In this document: positions 7,622 through 15,999 of the stretch, in pieces | Position numbering within the stretch: the first letter of the stretch is position 1 | How the letters are laid out: each line of letters begins with the position of its first letter | Assembly: GCA_944324075.1 (NCBI GenBank) | Contig: CALUUZ010000008.1 | Coordinates: 1 to 64,000 of the forward strand | Direction: 5' to 3' | Source of the DNA: Candidatus Mailhella excrementigallinarum | Lineage (GTDB): Bacteria; Desulfobacterota; Desulfovibrionia; Desulfovibrionales; Desulfovibrionaceae | Length of the DNA: 64,000 nucleotides | Notes under the pieces: model-generated | Database searches by the model: none | Told to the model about the DNA's origin: nothing | What the model saw: only the letters and a program-made list of their open reading frames with translations | Position numbers and translations under genes: made by a program

Positions 7622-9037
7622 TCAGAGCAGGCCCAGAGGTCTGCCGACAAGCAGCATGAGCGCGGTCATGACGGCCACCCAGCACAGGGCGATGAGCATG
7701 CCGGGTCTGAACATGTCGAACATGCGGTAATATCCGGCGGGATAGGTGACAAGCGTGATGGTTTCAATGGGCAGGAGCAGCGAGGCCGAGGCGCTGAACC
7801 CCATGGGCAGGGCAAGCAGCGCGGGGGATACGCCCATGTTGCCGGCCAGGGCGACCACGGCGGGCAGAAGCACGGCGATCAGAGCGGGCGCGATGGGAAT
7901 AAGCAGATGGATGACCACGGTGAAGAGCGAGATACCCGCGATGATGGCGGCGAGCGGCAGGCTGGCGACTCCGCCGAGACATCTGTCGGCAATCCAGAGC
8001 GCCCCGCCGCTTTCCCATATGATCATGCCCAGCGCGTTGGCCGCGCCCACCAGCATGATGATGTCCCAGCCGACGCGTCCGCCGTCCCTGTTCCAGTTTA
8101 CAAGCCCGACGCCGGGCAGACAGAACAGCGTGCCGCCCATGACGGAAACGGCGGGCAGAGGGATGCCGTGCAGCCTGTCGGTACTCCAGAGCAGCAGATT
8201 GACGGCGAGAATGAGCAGAAAGCGCTTTTCTTCCGTGCGCATGGGGCCGAGTTTTTCGTAGTTGTCCTCCATGCCCTCCAGAATTTCGATTTCCGGCGGG
8301 AAGACTTTGATCAGCACCCCGAATGCGGCGGGAACGAGCAGAAGCACCATGGGAAGGCCGATGATTGACCATTCAAAAAAGCTGATCTTCACGTTCGCCG
8401 TGCTTTCCAGCAGACCGATGGTCAGCATGTTGGGCGATCCCCCGGCAGGAGTGCCCACCCCTCCGATCAGACAGGCGATGGGCAGGCCGAGCATCATGGC
8501 TCTGCCGTACATGCTGCATCCCGGCCGGCATCCGTTTTCCCTGAGGACAAGCAGAGCCACAGGCATCATCATGGCGATGACGGGCAGATCCGCAAGAATG
8601 GTCGAAAGCAGACCGCAGGCCATCATCATGAGGAAAAGAAGCCTTTTCGCACTTCCTCCGGACTTCATGCTCAGCCAGACCACAAGACGCCGGCTCAGGC
8701 CCGAATTCTGAAAGGCGATGCAGGTACAGAACATGGCGAAAAGAAAGAACAGGATGGGCGTGGCAAAGTGCCCCATGACCCTGGGCAGGGGCATAACGCC
8801 CATGACGGCGGGCAGAACGGTGAAAAGTATGGAGGCGGCGGCAAGGGGCAGAACCTCGAATACCCATGCCAGAACCGCCGCGGCCATCAGGGCGATGGCT
8901 TTCTGACCGTTTGGCGTCAGTCCTTCCGGAGTGGGCAGGAGCGTGATGAGCGCATAGGAGGCGATGACGATGCCCCCCATGAGAAGTTTGTTCGGGGTCG
9001 GGGCCTGGACGCAGGAATTGTCGTTATCGGGACGCAT
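7622..9037 (-). CDS. SLC13/DASS family anion transporter (cassette 2)
   Basis: A 471-residue polytopic membrane protein of the divalent anion:sodium symporter family. It has the paired-half architecture of the family, and a GGVGTPAGGSPNMLTIGL segment equivalent to the SNT-type substrate and sodium site. Family members carry dicarboxylates, citrate, sulfate and related anions. It is the third gene of a ferredoxin-flavoprotein-SLC13 operon. The AAGGAG site is well spaced from the ATG, and the gene begins 55 bases after the flavoprotein stop. It replaces the TRAP system of cassette 1, suggesting equivalent transport roles for different solutes. Confidence 0.9.
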   Translation of the reverse strand: MRPDNDNSCVQAPTPNKLLMGGIVIASYALITLLPTPEGLTPNGQKAIALMAAAVLAWVFEVLPLAAASILFTVLPAVMGVMPLPRVMGHFATPILFFLFAMFCTCIAFQNSGLSRRLVVWLSMKSGGSAKRLLFLMMMACGLLSTILADLPVIAMMMPVALLVLRENGCRPGCSMYGRAMMLGLPIACLIGGVGTPAGGSPNMLTIGLLESTANVKISFFEWSIIGLPMVLLLVPAAFGVLIKVFPPEIEILEGMEDNYEKLGPMRTEEKRFLLILAVNLLLWSTDRLHGIPLPAVSVMGGTLFCLPGVGLVNWNRDGGRVGWDIIMLVGAANALGMIIWESGGALWIADRCLGGVASLPLAAIIAGISLFTVVIHLLIPIAPALIAVLLPAVVALAGNMGVSPALLALPMGFSASASLLLPIETITLVTYPAGYYRMFDMFRPGMLIALCWVAVMTALMLLVGRPLGLL

Positions 9038-9092
9038 GGAGTCTCTCCTTGCGGCGGGGGAAGGGCGTCCCCCGCCGTGAGTTGTCCGTTTG

Positions 9093-10784
9093 CTATGCGG
9101 TCAGTTTGTCGCGCCATGCCGTGACCGGCTTGCCGCGCTCGCGGCGGATGGTCAGGAACTTGTCGTTCAGCAGCGGATTGGTGAACGTGAAGTCGGAGCG
9201 GATGTGCATGCCGCGCGTTTCCCTGCGCTCGCGGGCGGCATGCATGATGATTTCGCCGCAGTCCATGAGGTCAAGGGTTTCAATGGCGCGCATGAGAGTA
9301 TGGGCGTCGGGCGCGGCCATCTGCGTCCCGGCCAGCGCGCGCATGTCGGCAAGGTACTTGAGTCCGGCATTGAGCAGGTTCTCCGAGCGGACATGGTGCG
9401 GGCCGACATTGGCATAATCGGACATGATCTGCTGAAGGCACCGGTTGACTTCCTGCCAGCCGTGCCGGGAGGCGCGCTCATGGAAGGAACTGTAATGGGC
9501 CATGCGTTCCGCAAGCCAGGCATCCTTTTCCGCCTCCTCCTCGGGGACAAGCTCGCATGCCGCCGCACGTTTTGCCGCCTCTTCACCGCAGATCCAGCCG
9601 TATACGGCCGCTCCGCCCAGATCCGCGCGGCAGTTTCCGATGGCGTCTCCGGCGGCGAACAGGCCCGGAACATCGGTTTCTCCGTTGATGTCGATCTGAA
9701 CGCCGTGCCCCATGAGCTGAGGCTCGAACTGGCCGAATTCCATGGCATGCCGGGCGGGGTCGATGCCCTGCTCGTCCATGTAGTTGACAAGGCCTGTCAG
9801 CCCTTCGCTGGCCATGGCCCGGCGCATGAAGGCCAGGTCTTCGGCGGGAACGTCGGAACAGTCGATATAGGCCGGGCCCGTGCCGTTATGCATGACGTCG
9901 GAGAAAGAGGAGTTCCAGACATCGGAGGTGATGTCGCCAAGTTCCTTGGTTGCCTTGGTGACGAAAGGCCCGAGCAGGCGCCCGTCCGGATAACGGTAGA
10001 TGCCGATCCATGTGGCCTTGCCCACGCGGGTGAAATAGCGGGGGCCCGCGTGACGCACGGGCTGTTCCATGTTGACGAGTGTCGCCCCGATGCGCCATGC
10101 CTGCGCCTGAGCCGAAGCGGTGCAGCCGGGGCACAGGCCGGTGTTGAACAGGGTTCCCGGCGTGTTTCTGGAAGTATAGAGGCGGTTGCCGCTGCCGGTG
10201 GCCAGAATGACGCACTTCGCCCGGATGACGGCGAAGGACGGGGCCTCCCCGGAAACGTCAAGAGCCAGCGCCCCGGCAATGCCGTCCCTTGTGCGGAACA
10301 GATCGACGATCATGTGGTGATTGAGGATGTCCGCCCCGGCCTTTTTCGCTTCACGGGTGAGTATGGGCTTCTGATCATCCCCTTCGTATTTGAGAAATAT
10401 GCGGGGACGTCCGGGAAAGGCATGCCCCATGAAGGTCCAGTCGTCGTCGATACGCATGTTGATGCCCCAGGAATGCCAGAGCTTCACGATATCAAAGCTC
10501 TTTTCCAGAAAACGGCGGCTCAGGGGGACATCCTGACTGGCGCCCATCATGCTCTGGTGCAGTTCCTTCACGATGACGCTGACGTCCGGCCCGTGCTTTT
10601 CCGGGATGTAGCAGAGAAAGTGATCGTTGCCCGTAGCGCCGGAGCCGCTGCGGAGGGTGTTGGCCTTTTCCGCGATCAGAACGCCGACGCCGGAAGCGCG
10701 GGCGGAGATGGCGGCGGAAAGGCCTGCAATGCCGCCGCCCACGACAAGCACGTCGGTGGAAAGATGCTTTTTGACTGGAATCAT
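9093..10784 (-). CDS. AprA-like FAD-dependent oxidoreductase (cassette 2)
   Basis: A 563-residue paralogue of the 103-1788 protein. It has an N-terminal GGGIAG dinucleotide motif, LRSGSGATGNDHF, GLFAAGDAIGN near residue 376, and ERRETRGMHIRSDF near the C-terminus. Side-by-side reading shows conservation over the whole length with cassettes 1 and 3, including the GLCPGCTASAQAQ and HAGPRYFTRVGKATWIG stretches that line the substrate domain. The ATG lies 6 bases after the ferredoxin stop with AAGGAG overlapping it, so the two are translationally coupled. A soluble cytoplasmic oxidoreductase is expected; the substrate is unknown. Confidence 0.87.
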   Translation of the reverse strand: MIPVKKHLSTDVLVVGGGIAGLSAAISARASGVGVLIAEKANTLRSGSGATGNDHFLCYIPEKHGPDVSVIVKELHQSMMGASQDVPLSRRFLEKSFDIVKLWHSWGINMRIDDDWTFMGHAFPGRPRIFLKYEGDDQKPILTREAKKAGADILNHHMIVDLFRTRDGIAGALALDVSGEAPSFAVIRAKCVILATGSGNRLYTSRNTPGTLFNTGLCPGCTASAQAQAWRIGATLVNMEQPVRHAGPRYFTRVGKATWIGIYRYPDGRLLGPFVTKATKELGDITSDVWNSSFSDVMHNGTGPAYIDCSDVPAEDLAFMRRAMASEGLTGLVNYMDEQGIDPARHAMEFGQFEPQLMGHGVQIDINGETDVPGLFAAGDAIGNCRADLGGAAVYGWICGEEAAKRAAACELVPEEEAEKDAWLAERMAHYSSFHERASRHGWQEVNRCLQQIMSDYANVGPHHVRSENLLNAGLKYLADMRALAGTQMAAPDAHTLMRAIETLDLMDCGEIIMHAARERRETRGMHIRSDFTFTNPLLNDKFLTIRRERGKPVTAWRDKLTA

Positions 10785-10790
10785 GGCATG

Positions 10791-11036
10791 TTACTCCTTG
10801 GTCTGCTTGAGTTGCGAGGCTTCAATGCGCAGCAGCATGTAATTGAGAGGAATCTGAAGCGAAACCGCTCCCTGCGGACAGTCCAGCCCGCAGGCGTTGC
10901 AGTGCCAGCATTCGTCGGGATAGCGAACCTCGGGAACGGCGCGTTCTTCCCGCCGGAAGAAAAAGACCGACAGGGGGCAGATGTCGGCGCACTTGCCGCA
11001 GTGGATACATTTTGTTTCGTCTATGACCGGGGGCAT
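10791..11036 (-). CDS. AprB-like 2x[4Fe-4S] ferredoxin (cassette 2)
   Basis: An 81-residue ferredoxin with CIHCGKCADICP and CWHCNACGLDCP. The start at 11036 is fixed by AGGAGG and by alignment with the other two ferredoxins (all begin MPP.I). The longer open frame upstream is not supported. First gene of the operon; it should feed or drain electrons of the adjacent flavoprotein. The C-terminal tail after NYMLLRIEAS resembles NYMVLHVDAD of cassette 1. Confidence 0.88.
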   Translation of the reverse strand: MPPVIDETKCIHCGKCADICPLSVFFFRREERAVPEVRYPDECWHCNACGLDCPQGAVSLQIPLNYMLLRIEASQLKQTKE

Positions 11037-11063
11037 GTTCGGGTCCTCCTGCAAAAAAGGTTG

Positions 11064-11111
11064 TTGACAGGAGTATCGCCGTTTTGTGATTTTTTTCTGA
11101 AACAAATGTGA
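11064..11111. promoter_or_regulatory. Candidate divergent control region of cassette 2
   Basis: Between the ferredoxin and the Crp/Fnr-type gene there is a TTGACA at 11064 facing the regulator. Two direct TGTGA words (11085-11089 and 11107-11111) sit 22 bases apart and resemble half-sites of Crp-family operators. No sigma-54 element is visible. The assignment is tentative. Confidence 0.3.
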
Positions 11112-11186
11112 CATGGGGCTGGACTTTGCCCTCCCGTCTGTCATTTGCTTGCCCTCCGCGCGGGAACGGGGAGGAGAGGAGAGACC

Positions 11187-11837
11187 GTGGACGATCTGGA
11201 AGAGCTGTTCGTGCTGAACGAGGGCAGGCCCCTGCCCCGGGACCTGCTGGCGAAAGGGGAACGTCTGCGCTGGGCGAAGGGGGAGCATGTGCCGACGCGC
11301 GGAGGCGTTTATTATGTGGAAACGGGACTGATCATCGTGCGCCGCATATTGCTGGAGGGACAGAGCAAGGCGCTGTTTGTCGCCAGAGATGGCCACTTTT
11401 TTCACGATGTGGCGTACGCGCAGCAGAAACAGGGGCTGACGGAGGTATCGTCGCTCTGCACCAGCGTGGGATACTATTTTTCACCGGACATGACGGATGA
11501 ACTGCTGGCGGGCTGTGCGGAGTTCCGCCGCGTATTTCTGTACAGTCTGGCATGCAAGGCCCGTTCCATGGGAACGGACCTGGTGTTTTTCGCCTGTCTG
11601 ACCGGAGCCAGACGCCTGCTGTTCATCATGGAGAATATTGCCGATCGCATGGGCGGAAAAAGATCGGACGGAACCAGAGAGGTGCATGTTTCCCAGAACG
11701 AGCTGGCCGAATACCTCGGCCTGCACCGGGGCAGCGTCAACCGGCTCCTGAAGGAACTGGAGTCGGAAGGCCTGATCCGGCGCGAGCAGGGGAGGATTGT
11801 GCTGAGCGGGCGAGGGGGGGGGACGGGGGAGGCGTGA
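11187..11837 (+). CDS. Crp/Fnr family transcriptional regulator (cassette 2)
   Basis: A 216-residue regulator. The N-terminal cyclic-nucleotide-binding-type barrel includes YYVETGLIIVRRILLEGQSK. The C-terminal winged helix has HVSQNELAEYLGLHRGSVNR followed by a typical LKELESEGLI. The GTG at 11187 is favoured over an upstream TTG because of the strong GGAGAGGAGA in front of it. There is no cluster of N-terminal cysteines as in Fnr, so oxygen sensing through a [4Fe-4S] cluster is not supported. It faces away from the ferredoxin-flavoprotein-SLC13 operon and is its likely regulator. Confidence 0.85.
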   Translation: MDDLEELFVLNEGRPLPRDLLAKGERLRWAKGEHVPTRGGVYYVETGLIIVRRILLEGQSKALFVARDGHFFHDVAYAQQKQGLTEVSSLCTSVGYYFSPDMTDELLAGCAEFRRVFLYSLACKARSMGTDLVFFACLTGARRLLFIMENIADRMGGKRSDGTREVHVSQNELAEYLGLHRGSVNRLLKELESEGLIRREQGRIVLSGRGGGTGEA

Positions 11838-11878
11838 AACGTACGGGAGAGAAGAGCCTGCCCCGGCAGAGAGCCGTC

Positions 11879-13642
11879 TCAGTTCTGGAAGGCTTTCTTC
11901 TGCGCCTCGCGCGGCAGAGGGAGGCCCATGTTCAGCATCCTTGCGCGCAGTGTGCTGTAATGGATGCCCAGAATGGCCGTTGCTCCGTCGGGTCCCAGCA
12001 GGCGGCCCCCGGTTTTTTCCAGAGCCTTTCGGATATACAGTTCCTCAAGTTCCCTGAGCGTGGGCCAGGTCTGTTCCTGCTTTTCCTCCAGCAGAGAGGC
12101 AAGCTGTTCCGCACCGTCGGATCGGGACCGGTGTGCGGAGCGGGTGCTTTCACCGGAGAGTTCCCGCTGTTCCCCGTCCGGCAGTGCGTCCGGGGGCATG
12201 TCAGGAAGCGCGAAGCGCAGGGGGCCGACCTCGTCGCCGTGCAGGATCAGGGAACGCTCCACCACATGTTCCAGTTCGCGCACATTGCCCGGCCAGTCGT
12301 AGGCGTAGAGGCGGCGGAGTTCCTTTTCCGAAACGACGCCCCGGAACTCCATTCCCAGTTCGCGGGATTTAGCGGATAGAAAATCGCGTACCAGATGCGG
12401 GATATCGCCGGGCCGTTCCCGGAGCGGGGGGATGAGCAGGGGGAATACCGCGAGCCGGTACCACAGGTCGCGGCGGAAGGTGCCCCGGCGCATCTTGGCG
12501 CTCAGGTCGGCGTTGGTCGCGGCGATGATGCGCACGTCAAGGCGCATGCTCCGGCTGCCGCCCACCCGTGTCAGATGTCCTTTTTCCAGCACCCGCAGCA
12601 GCTTCACCTGGGCGGAGAGAGGAAGATCCCCGATTTCGTCCAGAAAGATGGTGCCGCCCTGCGCCTGCTCGAAATAACCCTTGCGGGCGCTCACGGCTCC
12701 GGTAAATGCCCCACGTTCATGCCCGAACAGTTCGCTTTCCACTAGTCCGGCGGGAATGGCTCCGCAGTTGACGGTGATGAACGGCTTGTCCTTGCGCGCG
12801 GATTGCTCGTGAATGGCGCAGGCGACAAACTCCTTGCCCACGCCCGTTTCCCCCTGAATGACGACCGTCGCCCCGGTACGCGCGACCTTGCGAATCAGTT
12901 CGCACACGCCGCGCAGGCCGGGGCAGCTTTCGAGCTGCTTGACGTAGAAATCCAGAAAGGGGCGCTGCTTTTCCTCAAACTCCGGTTCTCTTCCGCCATT
13001 CGCAAACGCGCCGTCCCGCTCCGGACAGGGCCATGACGGCAGTTCACCTTCCCGCATGTCCGCACCGGAGCTTGCCAGCGTTTCTCCCAGCTCCCGCCCC
13101 AGCGGTTCGACCAGTTCCCTCAGCAGTTCCATGCATCCGGGGGGGAAGGCGTGGATGGCGTCCGCCCAGAAATTGATGACGAACACAAAGGGTTCCATGA
13201 CAAAAAGAGGCAGACGCGCCAGCGAATTGTGGGCAAGGAAGGGAATGCCCTTCCCCAGCGGATTGCGCAGAAGCTCCGGCTTCTTGTAGGGCGACAGGTC
13301 GTTGATCAGGGTGGGAGCGCCGATATCCTCCAGCCGTATGGCCCGCTTGACTTTCCATGCCGTCTGCCCGGCGGTCAGGGAAGCCGTGAGTTCGGGGGAG
13401 AGATAGTAGGATACCATGCGATCGTTGGGGTGGGTGTCGAAAATATTCAGGATGGAACTGCCGTCCCGGCTGATGAACACGCCGTTGATGCGGGTTACGG
13501 GAATGAACTGCCGGGCGGCCTCCAGAAGCATGTTCATGGCGCTGCGCATGCCGTGCTTGCGGAAAATGGCGAGGCACAGCCATGCCGTGGACCGGATGTG
13601 GCCTTCCGTCGGTGGGGAGGTGGAGAACGCGGCGTCAGCCAT
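11879..13642 (-). CDS. Sigma-54-dependent activator for cassette 3
   Basis: A 587-residue enhancer-binding protein, paralogous to the 5946 gene. Both share the N-terminal sensory domain ([17 protein letters not shown] here, [18 protein letters not shown] there), Walker [15 protein letters not shown] and a C-terminal [13 protein letters not shown] helix-turn-helix. A variable linker precedes the C-terminal domain. AAGGAGGGG precedes the ATG. It is divergent from the ferredoxin-flavoprotein-SLC13 operon that starts at 13862, which has a matching -24/-12 promoter. It ends 42 bases from the convergent Crp-type gene. Confidence 0.9.
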   Translation of the reverse strand: MADAAFSTSPPTEGHIRSTAWLCLAIFRKHGMRSAMNMLLEAARQFIPVTRINGVFISRDGSSILNIFDTHPNDRMVSYYLSPELTASLTAGQTAWKVKRAIRLEDIGAPTLINDLSPYKKPELLRNPLGKGIPFLAHNSLARLPLFVMEPFVFVINFWADAIHAFPPGCMELLRELVEPLGRELGETLASSGADMREGELPSWPCPERDGAFANGGREPEFEEKQRPFLDFYVKQLESCPGLRGVCELIRKVARTGATVVIQGETGVGKEFVACAIHEQSARKDKPFITVNCGAIPAGLVESELFGHERGAFTGAVSARKGYFEQAQGGTIFLDEIGDLPLSAQVKLLRVLEKGHLTRVGGSRSMRLDVRIIAATNADLSAKMRRGTFRRDLWYRLAVFPLLIPPLRERPGDIPHLVRDFLSAKSRELGMEFRGVVSEKELRRLYAYDWPGNVRELEHVVERSLILHGDEVGPLRFALPDMPPDALPDGEQRELSGESTRSAHRSRSDGAEQLASLLEEKQEQTWPTLRELEELYIRKALEKTGGRLLGPDGATAILGIHYSTLRARMLNMGLPLPREAQKKAFQN

Positions 13643-13770
13643 TGCATGACCCCTCCTTGTGAGTAAAATCGACAGATATATGGATATCGCAAATTATAAA
13701 AATTGTCATATATGTGAGACCGGCTTTTTCATTTTTATATAATATATTGAAATATAAGTAATATATAATA

Positions 13771-13786
13771 TGGCACACAGCTTGCT
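13771..13786 (+). promoter_or_regulatory. Sigma-54 (-24/-12) promoter for cassette 3
   Basis: TGGCACACAGCTTGCT has exact GG-N10-GC spacing and the TTGC element. Start of transcription is expected near 13798, about 64 bases before the ferredoxin ATG. The upstream 130 bases are very AT-rich, with a near-palindrome TCATATATGTGA at 13706-13717 that may be an activator site. Confidence 0.85.
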
Positions 13787-13861
13787 CTTCTGAAGGTCAT
13801 CCGGTGCGTTAAGCGCATTGCAACGGGAGGTTCACGCCTTCCACAAACAAGGAGCAAGCCT

Positions 13862-14104
13862 ATGCCCCCCCTGATTGACCAGTCCAGATGCATTGGCTGC
13901 GGCGTCTGCATGGAAATATGTCCCATGCAGGTATTCCGTCCGAACAAGGAGACCCGCAGGCCGGAAGTGACATACGGAGATGAATGCTGGCACTGCAATT
14001 CCTGTGTTCTGGATTGCCGGCAGCAGGCGCTTTCCCTTCGCATTCCCGCGCCCTTCATGATGCTTCATGTGAACGCCTCGGAACTTGAGCCCGGCAGGAG
14101 ATAG
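13862..14104 (+). CDS. AprB-like 2x[4Fe-4S] ferredoxin (cassette 3)
   Basis: An 80-residue ferredoxin with CIGCGVCMEICP and CWHCNSCVLDCR. The second motif lacks the usual Pro after its last Cys, but all eight ligands are present. It is followed after 2 bases by the flavoprotein gene, so translation is coupled. First gene behind the sigma-54 promoter at 13771. Confidence 0.88.
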   Translation: MPPLIDQSRCIGCGVCMEICPMQVFRPNKETRRPEVTYGDECWHCNSCVLDCRQQALSLRIPAPFMMLHVNASELEPGRR

Positions 14105-14106
14105 CC

Positions 14107-15789
14107 ATGCTGAACGTACAAAGGATTTTGGACACGGATATTCTGATTGTCGGCGGCGGAATTGCCGGGTTGATGGCGGCGATTTGCGCCGGGGAGCAGG
14201 GGATCGCAACGATTGTGGCGGAAAAGGCCCATGTGCGGCGCAGCGGCTCCGGCGCGACAGGAAATGATCATTTTCTGTGTTTCATGCCGGAAATCCAGAA
14301 GATTACGCTCAAGGAGATGATCAATGAGATGATGGCCGGGCAGGTCGGCCCCTGGCATGATACCCTGCTTACCAAAGTATTTCTGGAGCGCACGGCGGAA
14401 ATGGTGCATCGCTGGCATTCCTGGGGCATCAACATGAAGCCTTTCGGCCCTGATTATGTGTATATGGGGCATGCCTTCCCGGATCGCCCGCGCATGTATG
14501 TCAAATATGACGGACATAATCAGAAGGAAATTCTGGTTAAAAAGGCGAAGGAAAACGGCGCGCTTTTCCTCAATCATCATCCGGTGACGGATCTGCTGGC
14601 GGAAGACGGCCGGGTGACGGGCGCGCTGCTCATGGACGTGAGGGAGGACGAACCCCGTTTTACCCTGGTGCGGGCCGGAGCCGTGATCATGGCTACGGGG
14701 TGTTCCACACGTCTCTATCCCAATTCCATGACGCCCGCCATGCTGTTCAACAGCGGATTCTGTCCGAGCTGCGCCGGAGGCATGGCTTCCGCGTACCGCA
14801 TCGGGGCCAGGCTGGTGAATATGGAACATCCGTACACCCACGCGGGAACCAGATATTTCGCGCGCTGCGGCAAGGCCACCTGGATTGGCGTGTACAAGTA
14901 TCCTGACGGGCGGCCCATCGGTCCCTTTGTACGCAGGCCGGATCGCGAGATCGGCGATAACACTTCCGATGTATGGAAGTCCGTGTTTGCCGATCTCATG
15001 GCCAACGGAACCGGCCCCGCCTATCTGGACTGCACGGAAGCATCTCCGGAGGATCTGGAATTCATGCGCCAGGGAATGATCAGCGAAGGACTGACTTCCC
15101 AGCTGGATTACATGGACAGGGAGGGCATCGATCCCGCCCGTCATGCCGTCGAGTTCGGGCGTTATGAGCCGCTGCTTTTCGGCCGCGGGCTGGAAATTGA
15201 TGAAACCGGCTCCACCAATATCAAGGGGCTGTATGTGGCCGGGGATCCCATCGGCAACTTCCGATCCGGCATCGCGGGCGCTGTGACCTGGGGCTGGATC
15301 AGCGCGGAAAACGCATCCCGGCATGTGAAGGAAGCGGAGCTTTCCGAACGGGCTCGGGAAGATCCGCTCATTGCGGCGCGTCTGGCACTGTATGAAAAAC
15401 TGCTGCGCCGCGAGAACGGCGCGCCCTGGCAGGAGTTCAACATCGCGCTGCAGCAGCTCATGAACGACTACTGCCCGCCCGCGCCGCGCGTGCGTTCCGA
15501 AACGCTGCTGCGCGCCGGGCTGAAGTATATGGGAGATCTGCGTGCGCATGCCCTGCGCGACATGGCCGCTCCCAATTCCCATACTCTTATGCGCGGCCTG
15601 GAAGTGCTTGATCTTGTCGATCTGGGCGAGGCGGTGATGACCGCCGCCAGAGAACGGCGCGAAACGCGGGTGCAGCATATCCGTTCCGACTGTCCGTTCA
15701 CCAGCCTTTCCGACGGAGAAAAATTCATCAATGTGGAACTGAAGAACGGCAGGCCCGTCACCTCGTGGCGCAGGCGCCGCATGCTCTGA
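14107..15789 (+). CDS. AprA-like FAD-dependent oxidoreductase (cassette 3)
   Basis: A 560-residue flavoprotein, third member of the paralogue set. It carries GGGIAG near residue 16, RRSGSGATGNDHF, GLYVAGDPIGN near 374 and ERRETRVQHIRSDC near the C-terminus. The last motif is the superfamily ER.ETR..H.R.D signature. The AGGAGA site lies inside the end of the ferredoxin gene. The substrate cap region, such as GFCPSCAGGMASAYRIG, is conserved in style with cassettes 1 and 2 but differs in detail, which fits different substrates. No signal peptide. Confidence 0.87.
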   Translation: MLNVQRILDTDILIVGGGIAGLMAAICAGEQGIATIVAEKAHVRRSGSGATGNDHFLCFMPEIQKITLKEMINEMMAGQVGPWHDTLLTKVFLERTAEMVHRWHSWGINMKPFGPDYVYMGHAFPDRPRMYVKYDGHNQKEILVKKAKENGALFLNHHPVTDLLAEDGRVTGALLMDVREDEPRFTLVRAGAVIMATGCSTRLYPNSMTPAMLFNSGFCPSCAGGMASAYRIGARLVNMEHPYTHAGTRYFARCGKATWIGVYKYPDGRPIGPFVRRPDREIGDNTSDVWKSVFADLMANGTGPAYLDCTEASPEDLEFMRQGMISEGLTSQLDYMDREGIDPARHAVEFGRYEPLLFGRGLEIDETGSTNIKGLYVAGDPIGNFRSGIAGAVTWGWISAENASRHVKEAELSERAREDPLIAARLALYEKLLRRENGAPWQEFNIALQQLMNDYCPPAPRVRSETLLRAGLKYMGDLRAHALRDMAAPNSHTLMRGLEVLDLVDLGEAVMTAARERRETRVQHIRSDCPFTSLSDGEKFINVELKNGRPVTSWRRRRML

Positions 15790-15855
15790 ACAGGGCGCAA
15801 TCGCGTTTCTCCGTATGGGGGGAGCGCGGACTGTTTCGTCTGAAAGTCACGCTGA

Positions 15856-15887
15856 TTCCAGCGGAGCGGGGCGTCGTTCCGCTGGAA
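15856..15887 (+). other. Intercistronic hairpin
   Basis: TTCCAGCGGA (15856-15865) pairs fully with TCCGCTGGAA (15878-15887) in the 210-base gap between flavoprotein and transporter genes of cassette 3. With no T-run it may protect or partly attenuate the message. No open frame in the gap is supported. Confidence 0.45.
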
Positions 15888-15999
15888 CTCTGGAGTCTGT
15901 GAATCAGAACTCCTGCTTCCGGCTCACAGATATGTTCCGGCAAAGCGTCCCGGACATGGAACACAGACATGCGGAAGTCATTCCGGAGAGGAGCATCTT

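Noticed and set aside
9090..11111. 673-residue plus-strand frame opposite the cassette 2 flavoprotein
   Set aside because: Antisense shadow; no domain motifs, while the minus strand has complete FAD and ferredoxin motifs.
103..15789. Flavoprotein-ferredoxin pairs as true APS reductase (aprBA)
   Set aside because: The ferredoxins are half the length of AprB, the neighbours are organic-anion transporters and not sat or qmo genes, and the FAD loop differs.
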